NCBI GenBank assembly: GCA_035048495.1
Contig: CM068552.1
Location: 14,380,501-14,444,500, forward strand
From: Euptelea pleiosperma
Taxonomy: Eukaryota > Streptophyta > Magnoliopsida > Ranunculales > Eupteleaceae
Direction of reading: 5' to 3'
Length of the DNA stretch: 64,000 nucleotides
The notes under the pieces: generated by a model
Told to the model about the DNA's origin: nothing
The model's database searches: none
What the model saw: the letters and a program-made list of their open reading frames with translations, nothing else
Program-made: the position numbers and the translations under genes
Shown here: positions 1 to 11,540 of the stretch, in pieces
Position numbering within the stretch: position 1 is the first letter of the stretch
How the letters are laid out: each line of letters opens with the position of its first letter

Positions 1-1722
1 CCCATCTTCAGTTCGCAAATGATACTCTTGTGTTTCTAGGAGCGTCCGGTTATCAGTTTAGGTTCTTGAGAGGGCTCCTTTGTTGTTTCGAGGCAGTTTT
101 AGATCTTCGTATCAACTTAGATAAGAGTTCAGTCTTTGGGGTGGGAGATGTGGAAGATTTGTCAGGATTTGCAAGCATCTTATGGTGCGGTCTTGATAGC
201 TTTCCATCCATGTACCTAGGTCTTCCATTAGGGGCTAAATTACATATATAAGGCTCTTTGGAGTTTGGACCCAGTTATCGAGAGTTTTGGGTTATAGGCT
301 TGCCCATTGGAAGTCTAGGTACCTTTCCAAAGGGGGGAAACTTGTGCTTATCAAGAGCATACTCTCTAACTTATTTATTATTTGTCACTCTTTTCCATTT
401 CGAAGAGTGTAGCGAAGATCTTGGAAAAGCTTATGAGGAATTTTTTGTGGAATGATAAGGACGAGTCTGGTAAATTTCATTTGGTTGCTTCTTGCTTGTA
501 AGACGGTGAACAAATCCAAGATTCATGGAGGATTAGGGATGATACACATTTCTGGGATGAATGAGGCTTTGTTGGGCAAGTGGTTGTGGAGCTTCGGTGT
601 TGAGTAGTTTAGTCTTTGGAGGAAGACTATTGCGGGAAAGTATGGGATTCTGGAATTTAGTTGGGATAGCGATTCGGTCTGTACATGGTATGGATGCAGT
701 GTTTGGAGGGCTATCATGAAGATGTTTAAAGACTTTTTCTAAGGGATTTGTTCAAAGAGGATGGGGGATAAAGTCAGATTCTGGGAGGATTGGTGGTGTG
801 GAGAGGCTTCCTTTAAAGAAGTTTTCCCGACATTTTTTCCCATCTTTGATAAAAAGAATTGCTCGGTCCTTGATTGTATGATTTGGGAGGGAGAGAATGT
901 GTCATGGAATTTGGGGTTTAGGAGAAGCCTAAACGATTTGAAGATTGGGTGTCTTTCTGACTTACTTTTGCGCTTACTTATTGTCTTCATCTTGACCTTG
1001 GCTCAAGACAAACGTTTATGGAGGTGGACCAAGGACGGTTAGTTTACAGTTCACTCCTTCTATATGGCTTTGCTACAGCCTGATAGCTCCTTTCTTTTTG
1101 GGGTTCTAGGGTTCCATCCAAGGTCGCTTTCTTCTTGTGGACGGCTATGCCAGACAAGGTCCTGACTATGGGTCAATTGATATCGAGAAGAACTGTCATT
1201 GTGGACTATTGTTCAATGTGCAAGCACAATGGGGAATCGACTAACCACCTCTTCTTGCATTGCAATGTGGTGAGAGCGATTTGGTCTTCCTTTTTGCGAG
1301 AGTTTGGGATGTCCTCGGTTATGACGAATACCTTGTCATCTCTTGTAGCTAGTTGGCATACTAGAGCTTTCTCCTCTAGAGGTCGTGTTCTTTGGCGGTT
1401 CCTTTTGCGATTTGTTGTGGTCTTTGTAAGGAGAGGTACAGTAGAGTCTTTGAAAGCAAGGAAGAATCTGTGGCTTTGATTATTCTCAATATCAAGGGTT
1501 TATTGTTCTTGTGGTCTAAAGTCTCCAAAGATTGTAAAGGTCTTTTCTTTGAAGACTTCGTGTTTCGTTGGGAGCTAGTTTGGTCTAGAGATAATTGCTA
1601 GGTGTTTTTATAGTTCATTTTTGGTACGCCTTGGGAGGTCTTCTTGACCTCTTAGGCTCCTTTTTCTGTAGCGTGGTTGGCTTTTTGCTCTTCAATAATT
1701 ATACTTTTCAAAAAAAGAGTCC
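1..1722 (+). mobile_element. L1-type LINE, 5'-truncated and broken (RT end, zf-RVT, 3' tail)
   Basis: Readable reverse-transcriptase pieces lie in all three forward frames. Near base 10 there is a decayed F-A-N-D box (FADD in live elements). It is followed by the plant-LINE segment RINLDKSSVFGV and the block YLGLPLGA. At about 1135-1400 a zinc-binding zf-RVT domain reads CSMCKHNGESTNHLFLHC, with the Cys/His spacing seen in plant non-LTR elements. Frameshifts and stops break every domain, so it is not functional. The 3' end is a short oligo-A near 1711-1717, preceded by a tail resembling that of the LINE ending near 37718. The 5' end lies outside the window. Confidence 0.85.
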
Positions 1723-1779
1723 TTGTAGCACTCCTCTTCTTTTTCCTATTGTAAGCGACCTCTTTTTGTTGAAAGATCT

Positions 1780-1828
1780 GATTCGGTGTGACACGAGTGC
1801 ATTGTAGCATAGATGCTCCTGCATCAAA
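1780..1828 (+). repeat. 49-bp direct repeat, left copy
   Basis: This stretch recurs at 3314-3362 in the same orientation and at the same length, with about eight mismatches. The block between them (about 1.5 kb) has no recognisable gene. The pair could be the ends of a short LTR-type element or parts of two copies of one dispersed repeat. Confidence 0.5.
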
Positions 1829-3313
1829 TCTTCTGGTTTTAAAGAACGTGACTTTGAGTTCTTGCAATTTTGGTTTTGCCTCCTCGGAATTGTACCTTTG
1901 TCCTTCTTGGAATTCGAAGGTTGTAGTTTGGGACATGATCATTGAAGATGGTGATTCTCTTCCACCTTTTTCACTATCTAATGCATGTTCTGATGTGTAC
2001 AGAAGACAGAGTCACTAGGGATTGTCCACAACAACTGGTTGATGTTTCATATCTGCCTTCTTATTGCAGTTTGGTGGTGGTTTAACAGATTTTCCTTCTT
2101 TGATCAACTTCTTATCTTCATTTTCAGTTGGCTTTTTGGCAAGGGTACATCCCATTGAATGAATTTTACACCGATCTGTCTTAACAATATAAGCATGCAC
2201 ACTAAGATCGTATATGGCACCTCTCTCTTCAATCTCTAGCTTTCCCAAAAGAATGTGATGCTTCATAAGGGTAACCACCCAATGTACACACTCTTAGTAT
2301 TTTTGGTCCAAAATTGAAGCATTCCTTAATTCCTCCGTATAGATTCAAATGTGACTCTTGATCCAACTAACTTCTTAGCCGAATATTCAAATGCGATTTC
2401 GGTGTTGTGTGGGTTCATCTCAAGTATATCAAGCTTTTCTCCTACTTGGCATTTTATTTTAAACTCCATTAAAAAGAACCCTAAAATCTCGGTTGATTGT
2501 TTGCACGGCTGATTGAATGGCATTCGGGTGGCTTTGAGGGGCAGTAACGATGATACCTCCGGCGTTTAAAGATGATGAACATCAATAAGTGGCAGCAATC
2601 TGGTGGAAATTGCAATGACCAAATGCGATCAGTCGTTGAAGTGATGTACGGGTCTAATTGACTGTAGTAATGGAGTAAAAAGAATGGCAACGGCGATGGC
2701 ATTGAAACAGTAAAGATAATAATGCTAACAATGATGATGCGCCGCGATAGTGTTGATGGCAATGTGATCGGCAGCACTAACGTTGACAAATGATGCGGGA
2801 TAAGGTTATGGTCGAAGGACCGGGATGATAGTAAGATTTATCACGTTGAATTTTAATCCCATAATGGTGGTTCAAATTTGACAAATCGAACAATATTAGG
2901 AGTAACGAACTTACTCTTATACCAAATCTGATGCAAAACAACTGATCGATCTGCACAAGCCTCAACGAATCCACGCTGATTGGCTAAAACCCTACATGAA
3001 GGCTCAATGAAAGAGATCACTCTCAACTGTAAACTCAAAATTTCATCAATCAAAACAACTCTACTTTTACATCAACGAGATCCTATATTTATAGATTTGG
3101 CTAACCTACTTTCTAAAACTCGAGCATATGATCCTAATTTAATCCTATTGCAATCCCTAAACAAACACTCAAAAATAAACTCCTACTACAATTCAAGTAG
3201 TTCCTAATCTCATCTAAATTCTAAATCATAATCCAAATAAGATAAAACAATTAAGAAAACAACTTATCCTAGATCAACTATGCTTGGTGGAGTCTCCTTG
3301 TAACACTACTATT
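1829..3313. other. Unrecognised stretch between direct repeats
   Basis: Several open frames of 60-100 codons occur on the minus strand (about 2015-2790) but none matches a family I know. One at 2326-2523 reads like soluble protein (KCQVGEKLDILEMNPHN) and could be a captured gene piece. GATGAT-rich simple sequence fills 2540-2780. I cannot support a gene here. Confidence 0.3.
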
Positions 3314-3362
3314 GATTCGATGTGATACGGGTGCATCGTAGTATGAATGCTCCTTCATCAAA
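3314..3362 (+). repeat. 49-bp direct repeat, right copy
   Basis: Partner of 1780-1828; about 41 of 49 bases agree by eye. Confidence 0.5.
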
Positions 3363-4900
3363 CTGTATATAAAATATTAGCACCGTGACTAATAACCACC
3401 AGACTGCTCATTCTGCAACAAACTTACTTGTATATGATCATCAGTGATGCCCAAACTGGCTTTAAGTGTTCCGCTATAATGGAAGTTTGGATCGGTTCGA
3501 TGAGCAAGAGTGACTATACATACATCTATCTGAAGTCTGAATATGTAATTATAATAAACATATAAATCATCAGCAATAGAAAGAACTGGATGTTAGTAGC
3601 AAAATTTAACTGCCTAGACCAAGAGGGGTACCAAAAGAAGATACATCGTGGAGCACTATCTCAAGCAGCCCAAAGGACACTCAAAAAACACCAACAAGGA
3701 GTAAGGCATGGCAGCAAGCTTGCTAAAGCTCCACCGTCAGCCTTGCAAGGCTATAGACGTGGCAAAAATGTCGTTAGGACTAGCGATGGACTTGAAAGAA
3801 ATTCAAGGAGGCTAGGGGCGAGCCAACCATCTACAAGACAAGAAGCCCGAGGCAAGGCTCTTTCAAGTCAATGAGAATAGTGGCAAGCTATCTAAAGATC
3901 TTCTAAGATCTCTACCAGTTGCAGGATCTCTTACAGCCACTCGAAAGTGACATGTGGCACTTGGCAACGAGCTCAACAATTTGAGCTCTAATAAACTCCA
4001 AATCTGGTGGTGGAGATTTCTACTCCCTGGAGGACCCAATAACATGTGGGCATTAGAGGCGGAATCAACTAAATGAACCTTAAAAAGGCTCTATACCTGG
4101 CGGTGGAAAGCTCTTAAGCCCATAAGGGAGCCTATCAAATGATGCCATGTGGCACAAGGATTAAGACAAATCTTGATACGAATACAAGACTCTAAGAAGA
4201 GAGTTTCTTTGCAAAAGGGTGCAATGCGTCTCTTCATCACAAAAGGAGAGAATTGAAGTAAATCAACATGGACACGTCACATTACATATCCAAAGGAGAG
4301 AAGTCCCTCTCAACTACAAAGAAAGCCCAACTAGAGGTCTCACAAGGGGAGAGGCTTTCTTATTGACTATCAGGGGAGAGTTGTACATTAAGCATAACTC
4401 TAGCACCTTTTCTTTCTATAAAAAAAGGGGTGTAAATAAGCCTGAGGGGAGCATTAACGCTTACATGAGAAAAGAGAGGAACATACGTGAAAGATCGCAC
4501 CAGAAGAGACACAGAAGAACGTACGTTAAAGGAGAAAGAACACTTGAAGGGTTAAGAAGAATCTAAGAAGAATATATGGAATTAACTAGCTAAGAGATGA
4601 TACTCACTCACCTTCTTCTTCATTTCATGTATCTTCTCTTACGTTTTATTTTGTAAGCACACATCCTAAACATGGGGTGTAGATCACACACATGTATAAT
4701 CCTTATTGTAAATGTAATTCTATCCATGCCATAGGCATATTTTCCATGGAAAAGTACTCTATCCGACACCACAGAGATACCCTCTTAGAAAATGTACTCT
4801 GTCCCATACCACAGGGATATTCTCGTCCTAAACCAAGGACGATACAAGTTAAACCATCGAAAACATTGTTAAACTTTCAATACATATGGTGAAAACACCA
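3363..4900. other. Retroelement-like non-coding stretch, possible LTR remnant
   Basis: The stretch has no gene. It is rich in ACAAGG/GGAGAG-type sequence, with a TATA-like CTATAAAAAA at about 4417-4426 and a polyadenylation-like region near 4640. That arrangement is common in solo LTRs, but I found no matched TG...CA ends or primer-binding site, so the label is tentative. Confidence 0.25.
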
Positions 4901-4908
4901 AAGCGTGG

Positions 4909-5814
4909 CAAGGTAGTTAAGGGCGCAAGGCGCACTTAAGGCGCTAGGACCTCTAGCGCTTGAGGCGCAAGGCGAGGCACGCGCCTGACTGAAGCTAGGT
5001 GCAATATTAAAAATTATAATAAATATAAGAAATATAAAAAATTAAGAAAAATAACATCATAAAATAACAAAATAGGTAATCATTAGGTCATAAAACATAA
5101 AAGATAGCAAATGTCGAAAATCTCAAGTGACCCAAAGATAGTTCTAGTTAACATTGTCATTATCTAAATACAAAACAAGTAATCAAAAAGCCATACAACA
5201 TAAAAGATATCAAATGTTCAAAATCTTAAATAGCCCACAATTAGTTATAGTTAACATTGCCATCATCTAAAATATAAGCATTAGCTTCATCCCCGTCATC
5301 ATCGGATGTGTTAGCCTCAATATATTCTTCTTCTTTTGTTTCCTCCGAATTGGCATCTTCCTTTTTCGGCTCCCTTATTGAAGTCCTTGCCCTTACTCTT
5401 GACCTTGATTGTGATCTAGTATTTGATGTTAATTCACCAACTTCAGCAACTCTTGCAACAACACTCCATGTCAAGCTATTATCCTCAAACACCAATTCAT
5501 CTTCTGCTTCTCCACCTTCTGTTTTCATCTCTCCAAGTAGCCATTCATTGCTTTCATTAATGTCTTTTAATCAGATAGTTTCAATTGTATTTCTCCTATC
5601 ATACCGATGCTTAATATAATAGGCCAAAGTACATAATTATTACAAAAAACACGTATTTTAATGAGGCGCATGCCTGATGCGCCTAGAGCCTGGTCTGAGG
5701 CGCCAGGCGCGCGCCTTACTAAATGCGCCTCTCCTTGACCCTTCTAAGGCGCTTCAGGTGCGTCTTGTGCCTGAGGCACACACCTTGAGCCTGAGACGCG
5801 CGCCTTGACTACAG
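4909..5814 (-). mobile_element. Deleted hAT element, GGCGC-rich ends
   Basis: The element is flanked by an 8-bp duplication with one mismatch: AAGCGTGG (4901-4908) and AGGCGTGG (5815-5822). The termini share an inverted core (left GTAGTTAAGG, right complement GTAGTCAAGG). Both subterminal regions are packed with GGCGC/GCGCC motifs, in inverted orientation at the two ends. The interior is AT-rich and keeps only a tail of transposase on the minus strand. At 906 bp it is far shorter than an autonomous hAT, so it is an internal-deletion derivative. Confidence 0.75.
5241..5528 (-). pseudogene. hAT transposase C-terminal tail remnant
   Basis: A 95-codon open frame contains the segment LVFEDNSLTWSVVARVAEVG. 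It is followed by Arg/Ser-rich and then very acidic sequence (EEEYIEANTSDDDGDEA). From memory, plant hAT transposases often end in this way, with an 'LVFDDD-LTW-DVARA' block followed by an acidic tail. The dimerisation and catalytic parts are absent. It lies inside the hAT element, antisense to the window, so the parent element was on the minus strand. Confidence 0.55.
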
Positions 5815-5822
5815 AGGCGTGG

Positions 5823-8012
5823 TCACCATTATATATTTAGTGTAGGAATTTCCTACATGTAAATCACACAAAACATGGTCATTTCTATCTTGTACCGGGA
5901 ATACACCCCTCAAGTGTATTAAATTAATAGACTGCCACTTTATTGGCCTCATATTGTTATTTTTTCTCTTTCCTTTCTCTTAATCAGAGGTCCTCTCTCT
6001 CTAAAGAGAGGTGCAATTAACGGTTAAGATTTATCCTAATCAAGATGATGTTCCCATGTGACTTGATAAATAATTAAGATACTCATATTCTTGACACGAA
6101 TCTATCGTGTATAAATTTTCCACGTAACACTATATCTGTTTGCATATAGCAATGATTGGTAAAATTTTATTTGTGTATTCACTCTCACACTCCTAGGATA
6201 GGAAGAAACTGCTTTTTAGGAAGAAGAGAGGAAGATGAATGAAAATCTACCTCTCCTAACAAGTGAGGGTATTTTCCTCAATGCTATGTCGAATTTATAG
6301 CATTAAAGGCCAGTAAGTCTAGGAGAAAAAAAAAAAAAGAAGTCTAGGAGCTATTTAGAGTTCATTCTTGAGGATAGGTGCTGTTGTTTTAGATCTTGGT
6401 CGAGACTGAGTTGACTGGCCTGAGTCATCTTAGTCTTGGTCGAGACCGGGTCATGGTCTAGCTGCGAATCGCAATTCATATTAGATCAGACTTGTCTTGG
6501 TTGACTTAGATAACTCAGTTGTGTCTTGTTGGTATCGTCCGAATGGCTTTTATATTGAGTTGACTCGTTTGTATCACATTGGATTGAACTTGACTGGAAT
6601 GACTTGGCCGTGTCTCATAGCTTTAGTTTCATTTTTGTGATGCGTCATAATCATCTGAATTGGCCGTATTGTTTGAGGCAACTCTATTGAGGATTTACCT
6701 CCGTCACACATTGGCGTCTCTCCAAGTCGCCATGTGTTCATCCCACGTGCAATCAAGGGAGATCAACGTGCAAAGCCTCCAACAAAGATTATAGATGATC
6801 CTCCATGATATTGTCCAATCTAGGGAATCTACAATAGATTTGCTAGATATCTTTTCTTATTATTTTCTGTATTTATCTATTTCCTTATGAGTTGTTTCCA
6901 CCTAAATAGGAAACTGACTCAATCATCGTAAATTTTTGTAACAAACTATTTCTTATATTTACACGTATAGACAACTCTCACAACTCACCTTTTGAGTTGG
7001 AGATTCTCTCAAATTCAAATTGTCTAAAGTCTCTACTCAACTCAGTCTCTGCCTCAGACGATCTAGACGCCAAGACCGAGACTTTGAACCATGGATGGGG
7101 TAGGAGGATTCATTGTCTCTTTCCAGTGTGGTCACTATAAAGAGAAGAACTATTAGATCACAAAAGCTTGCGGTGGAAAGAAGAGTTTTGAGCAGTGAAA
7201 GGTTTTCTTTTTCATGATATGAAGGTGAGCATTTGATATGAGTCATTGTAAACGATGATTATAAATGATGAGAGGAGCATAGTTGATGGTTCTTACAGAA
7301 GGAAGTGAAAAAGGATATGCGTTTATTGTCTGCTGCCACAATTGGTTCTTAATGGCCCTTCTTGTAATACCTTTAGCTTTTGGTAGCTTGGATCTAGTGA
7401 AAATTATATGGAATATGGTTATTTACACATGAATTAAATGTGTTCTATACTTGTATTGGATCCACAATGAGGACAAGGTTAGTATGACAAATTTTCACCA
7501 ATTTTTTGTGGATAGTATGATCGAGGCAAATGTTGTGAGGAGGTTTAGGGAGGTGATGAGCTTTTCTAATTTGTTGTTCGAGACCTCAGGTCTTGTAAGA
7601 AGGTATAGCAATTAGCTGTTATGGTGATTAATTGACTAATATCTGTTTGAAAGTATGGTACTTATGTTAGACTTTTTTAAGGCGAATGGCTGGGTGCGAT
7701 GTTTCCATTTGGGCTGAAATGGAGGAAGCAGACCTAGTTAAATATTTCATTTAATGCTTAGTCTTGTCAGCCCTTCTTATTCCCATGTAGGTTTGTGTAT
7801 CACTTGTAGTTGTTATCTGTAATTTCAAATTGCATGTATTTTACTATTTTTCTTCAGTCAATAATTGTGGTTCCTCTCTTGTGCTTGCTTTGCAGATTGC
7901 ATTGGGTCAATTAGTTCTGGATGGTTGTTTCATCATTTCTAATCATTAGTAGCCTTGTGCTTCATTGTTCCATAGAGATTGGCAGCTGAATGACTTACTG
8001 CTTTATTTTCAG
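5823..8012. other. Porin upstream region or first intron; no gene recognised
   Basis: I searched for the expected VDAC first exon (a GPGLYSDIGKKA-like N-terminus, about 38 residues) and did not find it on the plus strand. T-rich sequence at 7600-8012 ends in a good acceptor, TTTATTTTCAG, and is intronic. GGTCGAGAC is repeated near 6398-6450. No other coding signal was seen. Confidence 0.4.
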
Positions 8013-9022
8013 GCCCTTACTTCAACTGCAGTGAAAAAGGGAGGACTCTCTACAGGTGATGTTGCTGCACAATACAAATACAAGAACACTGTCATTGATG
8101 TCAAAGTTGATACAGAATCAAATGTGCGTTACTTGCTTCTTCTTTTATTTTTTATTTTTTTAGCTTTCAAATTTTATTTGTTTCTAATAAGTATCCTCAT
8201 TCTGGCAGATTTCAACAACCCTCACCTCCGTAGAGCTTCTGCCATCCACAAAGACTATTGCTTCATTCAAACTGCCCGATTACAATTCTGGCAAGGTACC
8301 AACTACCTAATCTTTTAAGATGGGTATGATTCATTGATCGTAATTAAAACTAGAAAATTCAATATGCTTTATTTTATTTTTATTTTGCAGGTGGAGGTGC
8401 AGTACTTCCATGACCATGCTACTATCACAACAGCTGTCGCTCTGAACCAGCAGTCCCCCGCAGTTGATCTTTCAGCAACTGTTGGCACCCCTGGATTTGC
8501 GATTGGTGCAGAGGCAGGTTATGAGGCCACCTCGGGTAGTTTTACCAAGTATAACGCTGGCATTAGTGTGACAAATCTAGATTACAGTGCTTCCATTATT
8601 CTGTAAGTTCTATTTCCAGCAACACCATTGGTAGTACTAAATTCCAGGGATGTGACAAGGAAAGAATTTTGCTGCCTTCTAATGCCTAGTTCCTCTTTTT
8701 CTTTGTCCTTTCTAGGGCTGACAAGGGAGATACACTGAGGACTTCTTATGTGCACAATGTGGATCAGCTGAAGAGAAGTGTTGTGGTGGGAGAGATCACT
8801 AGAAGGTTCTCTACCAATGAGAACACATTCACAGCTGGAGGGTCATATGCTGTTGATCCTCTGACAGTGGTAAAGGCAAGGATCAACAACCATGGGAATC
8901 TTGGAGCCCTTCTGCAACATGAACTCAAACCCAAGTCAGTCCTGACAATCTCTAGCGAGTTCGACACCAAGGCCTTGGACAAGAATCCCAGGTTTGGATT
9001 GGCCCTGGCTCTCAGGCCTTGA
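8013..9022 (+). CDS. Mitochondrial outer-membrane porin (VDAC), exons 2-5, N-terminal exon not found
   Basis: VDAC forms the beta-barrel channel that passes metabolites and ATP/ADP across the mitochondrial outer membrane. The exons, by splice sites and continuous frame, are 8013-8123, 8209-8295, 8391-8602 and 8716-9022 (stop TGA). They begin ALTSTAVKKGG and include the KVDTESN strand. Next come VEVQYFHDH, then the block AGISVTNLDYSASIIL. The barrel end reads DPLTVVKARINNHG and then GLALALRP at the C-terminus. All junctions are GT/AG; the third intron splits a Leu codon. The visible part encodes about 238 residues against about 275 in the family. The missing 36-38 residues match exon 1 of plant VDAC genes (the N-terminal helix and first strand). 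Either intron 1 runs off the left edge or the copy lost exon 1. The ATG at 7965 is intronic and not a real start. Confidence 0.92.
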
Positions 9023-9111
9023 ATAGTCTCTGGATTGGTGCTAAAAGATTATGCACCTGCTGGAATTCATCTATCCTCTGTTTTGTTAGTGGTGTTCAAA
9101 AGGAATCAGGA

Positions 9112-9117
9112 AATAAA
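9112..9117 (+). terminator. Polyadenylation signal AATAAA of the porin gene
   Basis: A canonical AATAAA lies 90 bp after the VDAC stop codon, in T-rich 3' UTR-like sequence. Confidence 0.6.
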
Positions 9118-10213
9118 TATTTCTACAGTTATATTCTTTTTTCTAGGTTTTGGATGACTATGGACTGATTGAATGGATGCTTTAGTCCTTATATTGGTCG
9201 GTCGGTCTTTCTTTTTCCTTTTTTCCCCGGAGGCATCATTTGTAAAACTTTTCACTTTTGAGGAGCTTAACTTCTAATCTTGCCTGAGAACTTGTTCATT
9301 GTTCATTTTGTTTCATTCAGGAGTCAGGACCTCATTCAATTAGATATTGGACTAGCCGTCCAAGTATTAGGCTGTTCGGATGCATCTAAAAACACAACCC
9401 CATTTTCTAATTTGTGCTTAATGCATTTTGGATATAGGTTCTCAATTGCAGCCTACTGTATGGGTTGTTCTAATGAAAATGAGACCCTTGATTACAAAAA
9501 AAATGAAAAAAGAAGAAAGGACCTTTTTTTGGAGAATGAAAGCTTGGGGCTAGGCGGGACCTCTACCTGAATTTCAGAAGAAAAAAAAGATCTACGATAG
9601 AGCATATTTACACCTACCAGCGTCTTTCACAATAATTTTTGAAAGATCACTAGGCAAAGAGTAATATCTACGTCAAAAGAGCATAAAGCAGCTAAAAAAT
9701 CAGCAGCACAACGGTAAAATAGAGAACGTGGCTCGAGAGCACAAAACGCAGAAGATATGGCTTGGTTTGGGATGAAAAAATGAGGTCAGTTCTGTGCTTC
9801 AAACCTTCTGCTCCATATTATCAGAAGCTCTTTGATGTCAGCATCATTCAAGTCCCTTTGCCTCCCCAGACCAACATGTGGGCAAAGTCTCGCATGGGTG
9901 AATCACTTCATGGACCGCCTCGAACCCCCAATCTCTTGTAGAACCTAATAAGCTGAGACCGCAAGGTCCCAACCACCCACCACCAAGAAAAAATCATAAT
10001 GGATTCCAAATTTGATCCCATAACAAAACAAACTCTTATTTCAAATAATAAACATCGAGAAAAACATAACCCCAGACACCATGTTCAGTCCCTTAAGCTG
10101 AACAAGTATGAAACATATTTCTTGAAAACAATTTACTTCAAAGAGCACGACTAATTCATACAAAACCAGACTAGAAACACAAGAAAATAAGAGAAGCCGG
10201 GAGCCTTGAAATG
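9118..10213. other. Intergenic; weak minus-strand coding-like patches
   Basis: On the minus strand about 9760-9960 can be read, with frameshifts, as protein-like sequence (for example RDLNDADIKELLIIWSRRF). It may be decayed 3' exon sequence of the locus just to the right or a captured fragment. Nothing firm. Confidence 0.25.
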
Positions 10214-10762
10214 TTAAAGATCAGAATCATTTATACCGAATGCAACGACTCCAACGAACAAACCAATACCAAACATGCTCAGTCTCTTTTCCCAACCTGA
10301 TGGAGTCCAAGTGAAGAATTCTCCGTCATAACCAGACCCTGATCAGTCCTTCTGCCCTCCGAAGATCTCTCTTGGTTTCCAAGTTACTGGCTGTGATTCT
10401 GATGAAGGGTCCCAGTGTTTGAAGCAGAAGATGGAGGTTCTGGGATTTTGAGGAATCCACGATTTCAGACATGGTAAGGTGGTCTCTCTTTCATTCCTCT
10501 CATCTTGATTTTTGTTTTTGGTGGTGGTGAGAGAATTCAAATTAGCTTTTGCTGTAATTAGCTTGGGAGGTGTTATTGAAGAGAAAGGTGAGAGAGAAAG
10601 GTCTAGAGGTCTCTGTTTTAGTATAGAAAGTGATTTAAGCCCATGCTGAACATGAGCAATAGAAAAAAATATTGCCACTTCAAAAAAATTCGTAAGGTGG
10701 TACTTTTTAACCAATAGTGTCATTGGAAATAGAATAATAAAAACAAATTTCAACCAATACAA
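10214..10762 (-). pseudogene. Unrecognised small membrane-protein-like locus, probably broken
   Basis: Two overlapping readings look protein-like. One frame runs from 10762, stops at a TGA (10343-10345), and reads on to 10214. Before the stop it has QPVTWKPREIFGGQKD. After it there is SGYDGEFFTWTPSGWEKR, a hydrophobic helix (MFGIGLFVGVVAFGI) and a stop. A second frame (10472-10326) gives a 48-residue peptide starting MSEIVDSSKSQN. I do not recognise a family. The first reading could be a small single-helix organelle protein interrupted by one stop. It might also be two exons joined by an intron I cannot place. Expression is unknown. Confidence 0.35.
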
Positions 10763-11490
10763 AGAATAATATAAAAAAAATTATAAAATGGAGAGCAAAT
10801 TTTTTTGCAGTTGTGGCCATGTTAAAGATTATTTAAATTTTCTTTTTGTGCTTTTCCTTTAGGAGTTAAAACTTATTTCCCAATAAAAACTAAGCTAATG
10901 TAATCTTAAAACAAAGAAAATAGATAGAGAAGCTTAGATTAGAGGAATTGCAAGCATTCTAATTTTTTCATCTCCTTGCCACATGCCTTGGTTTGGGCCC
11001 AACACTAAGTATCTACTCCAATTGATGATGCAACATGGATCAAATGGTCTGCATCTAATGGCAATTGCAGAAATTAAAATAAATTTATGCCATAGATCGT
11101 GAGATCAAATACCAGTCCTAGACTTGATATGCTTTAAAGAAATTCTTGTATAGTTTAGCAGGCTGAGAGTATGAAGTCTTAACAGGCAAAACTTGGTTTG
11201 CTTAATACTTTGAATATGAATATGGAGGTTTGATTTTGAGAATCCACCAATAATTTATAGATAGATGGTAGTGCAGCAAAGTTTGCTGCTATATAAGATC
11301 AATAAGGCTATTAAAAAATGACACAAAGTGGTTCATTCATTGCATTCACCACTCTTAGTAGATGATTTACTTAGAAAATTAGAACATACTTTATATAATT
11401 CGTAGGTATAAAATATCGAGCTCATTTTGAAGTCATAATTCACTTCCAATAACTTACTAGTCACCATCCCCAACATAATAATGATAAAAA

Positions 11491-11498
11491 TAATAATA

Positions 11499-11532
<34 letters not shown>

Positions 11533-11540
11533 CGATGATA
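11491..11540 (+). repeat. (GAT)n / (AAT)n microsatellite
   Basis: An AAT run passes into about twelve GAT units with one GAC interruption. Confidence 0.9.

Noticed and set aside
7965..8012. ATG at 7965 as the porin start
   Set aside because: It lies upstream of a strong acceptor in intronic sequence, and the encoded residues do not match any VDAC N-terminus.
9280..9570. 96-codon frame after the porin gene
   Set aside because: No family resemblance, low-complexity Lys-rich end, lies in 3' flank.
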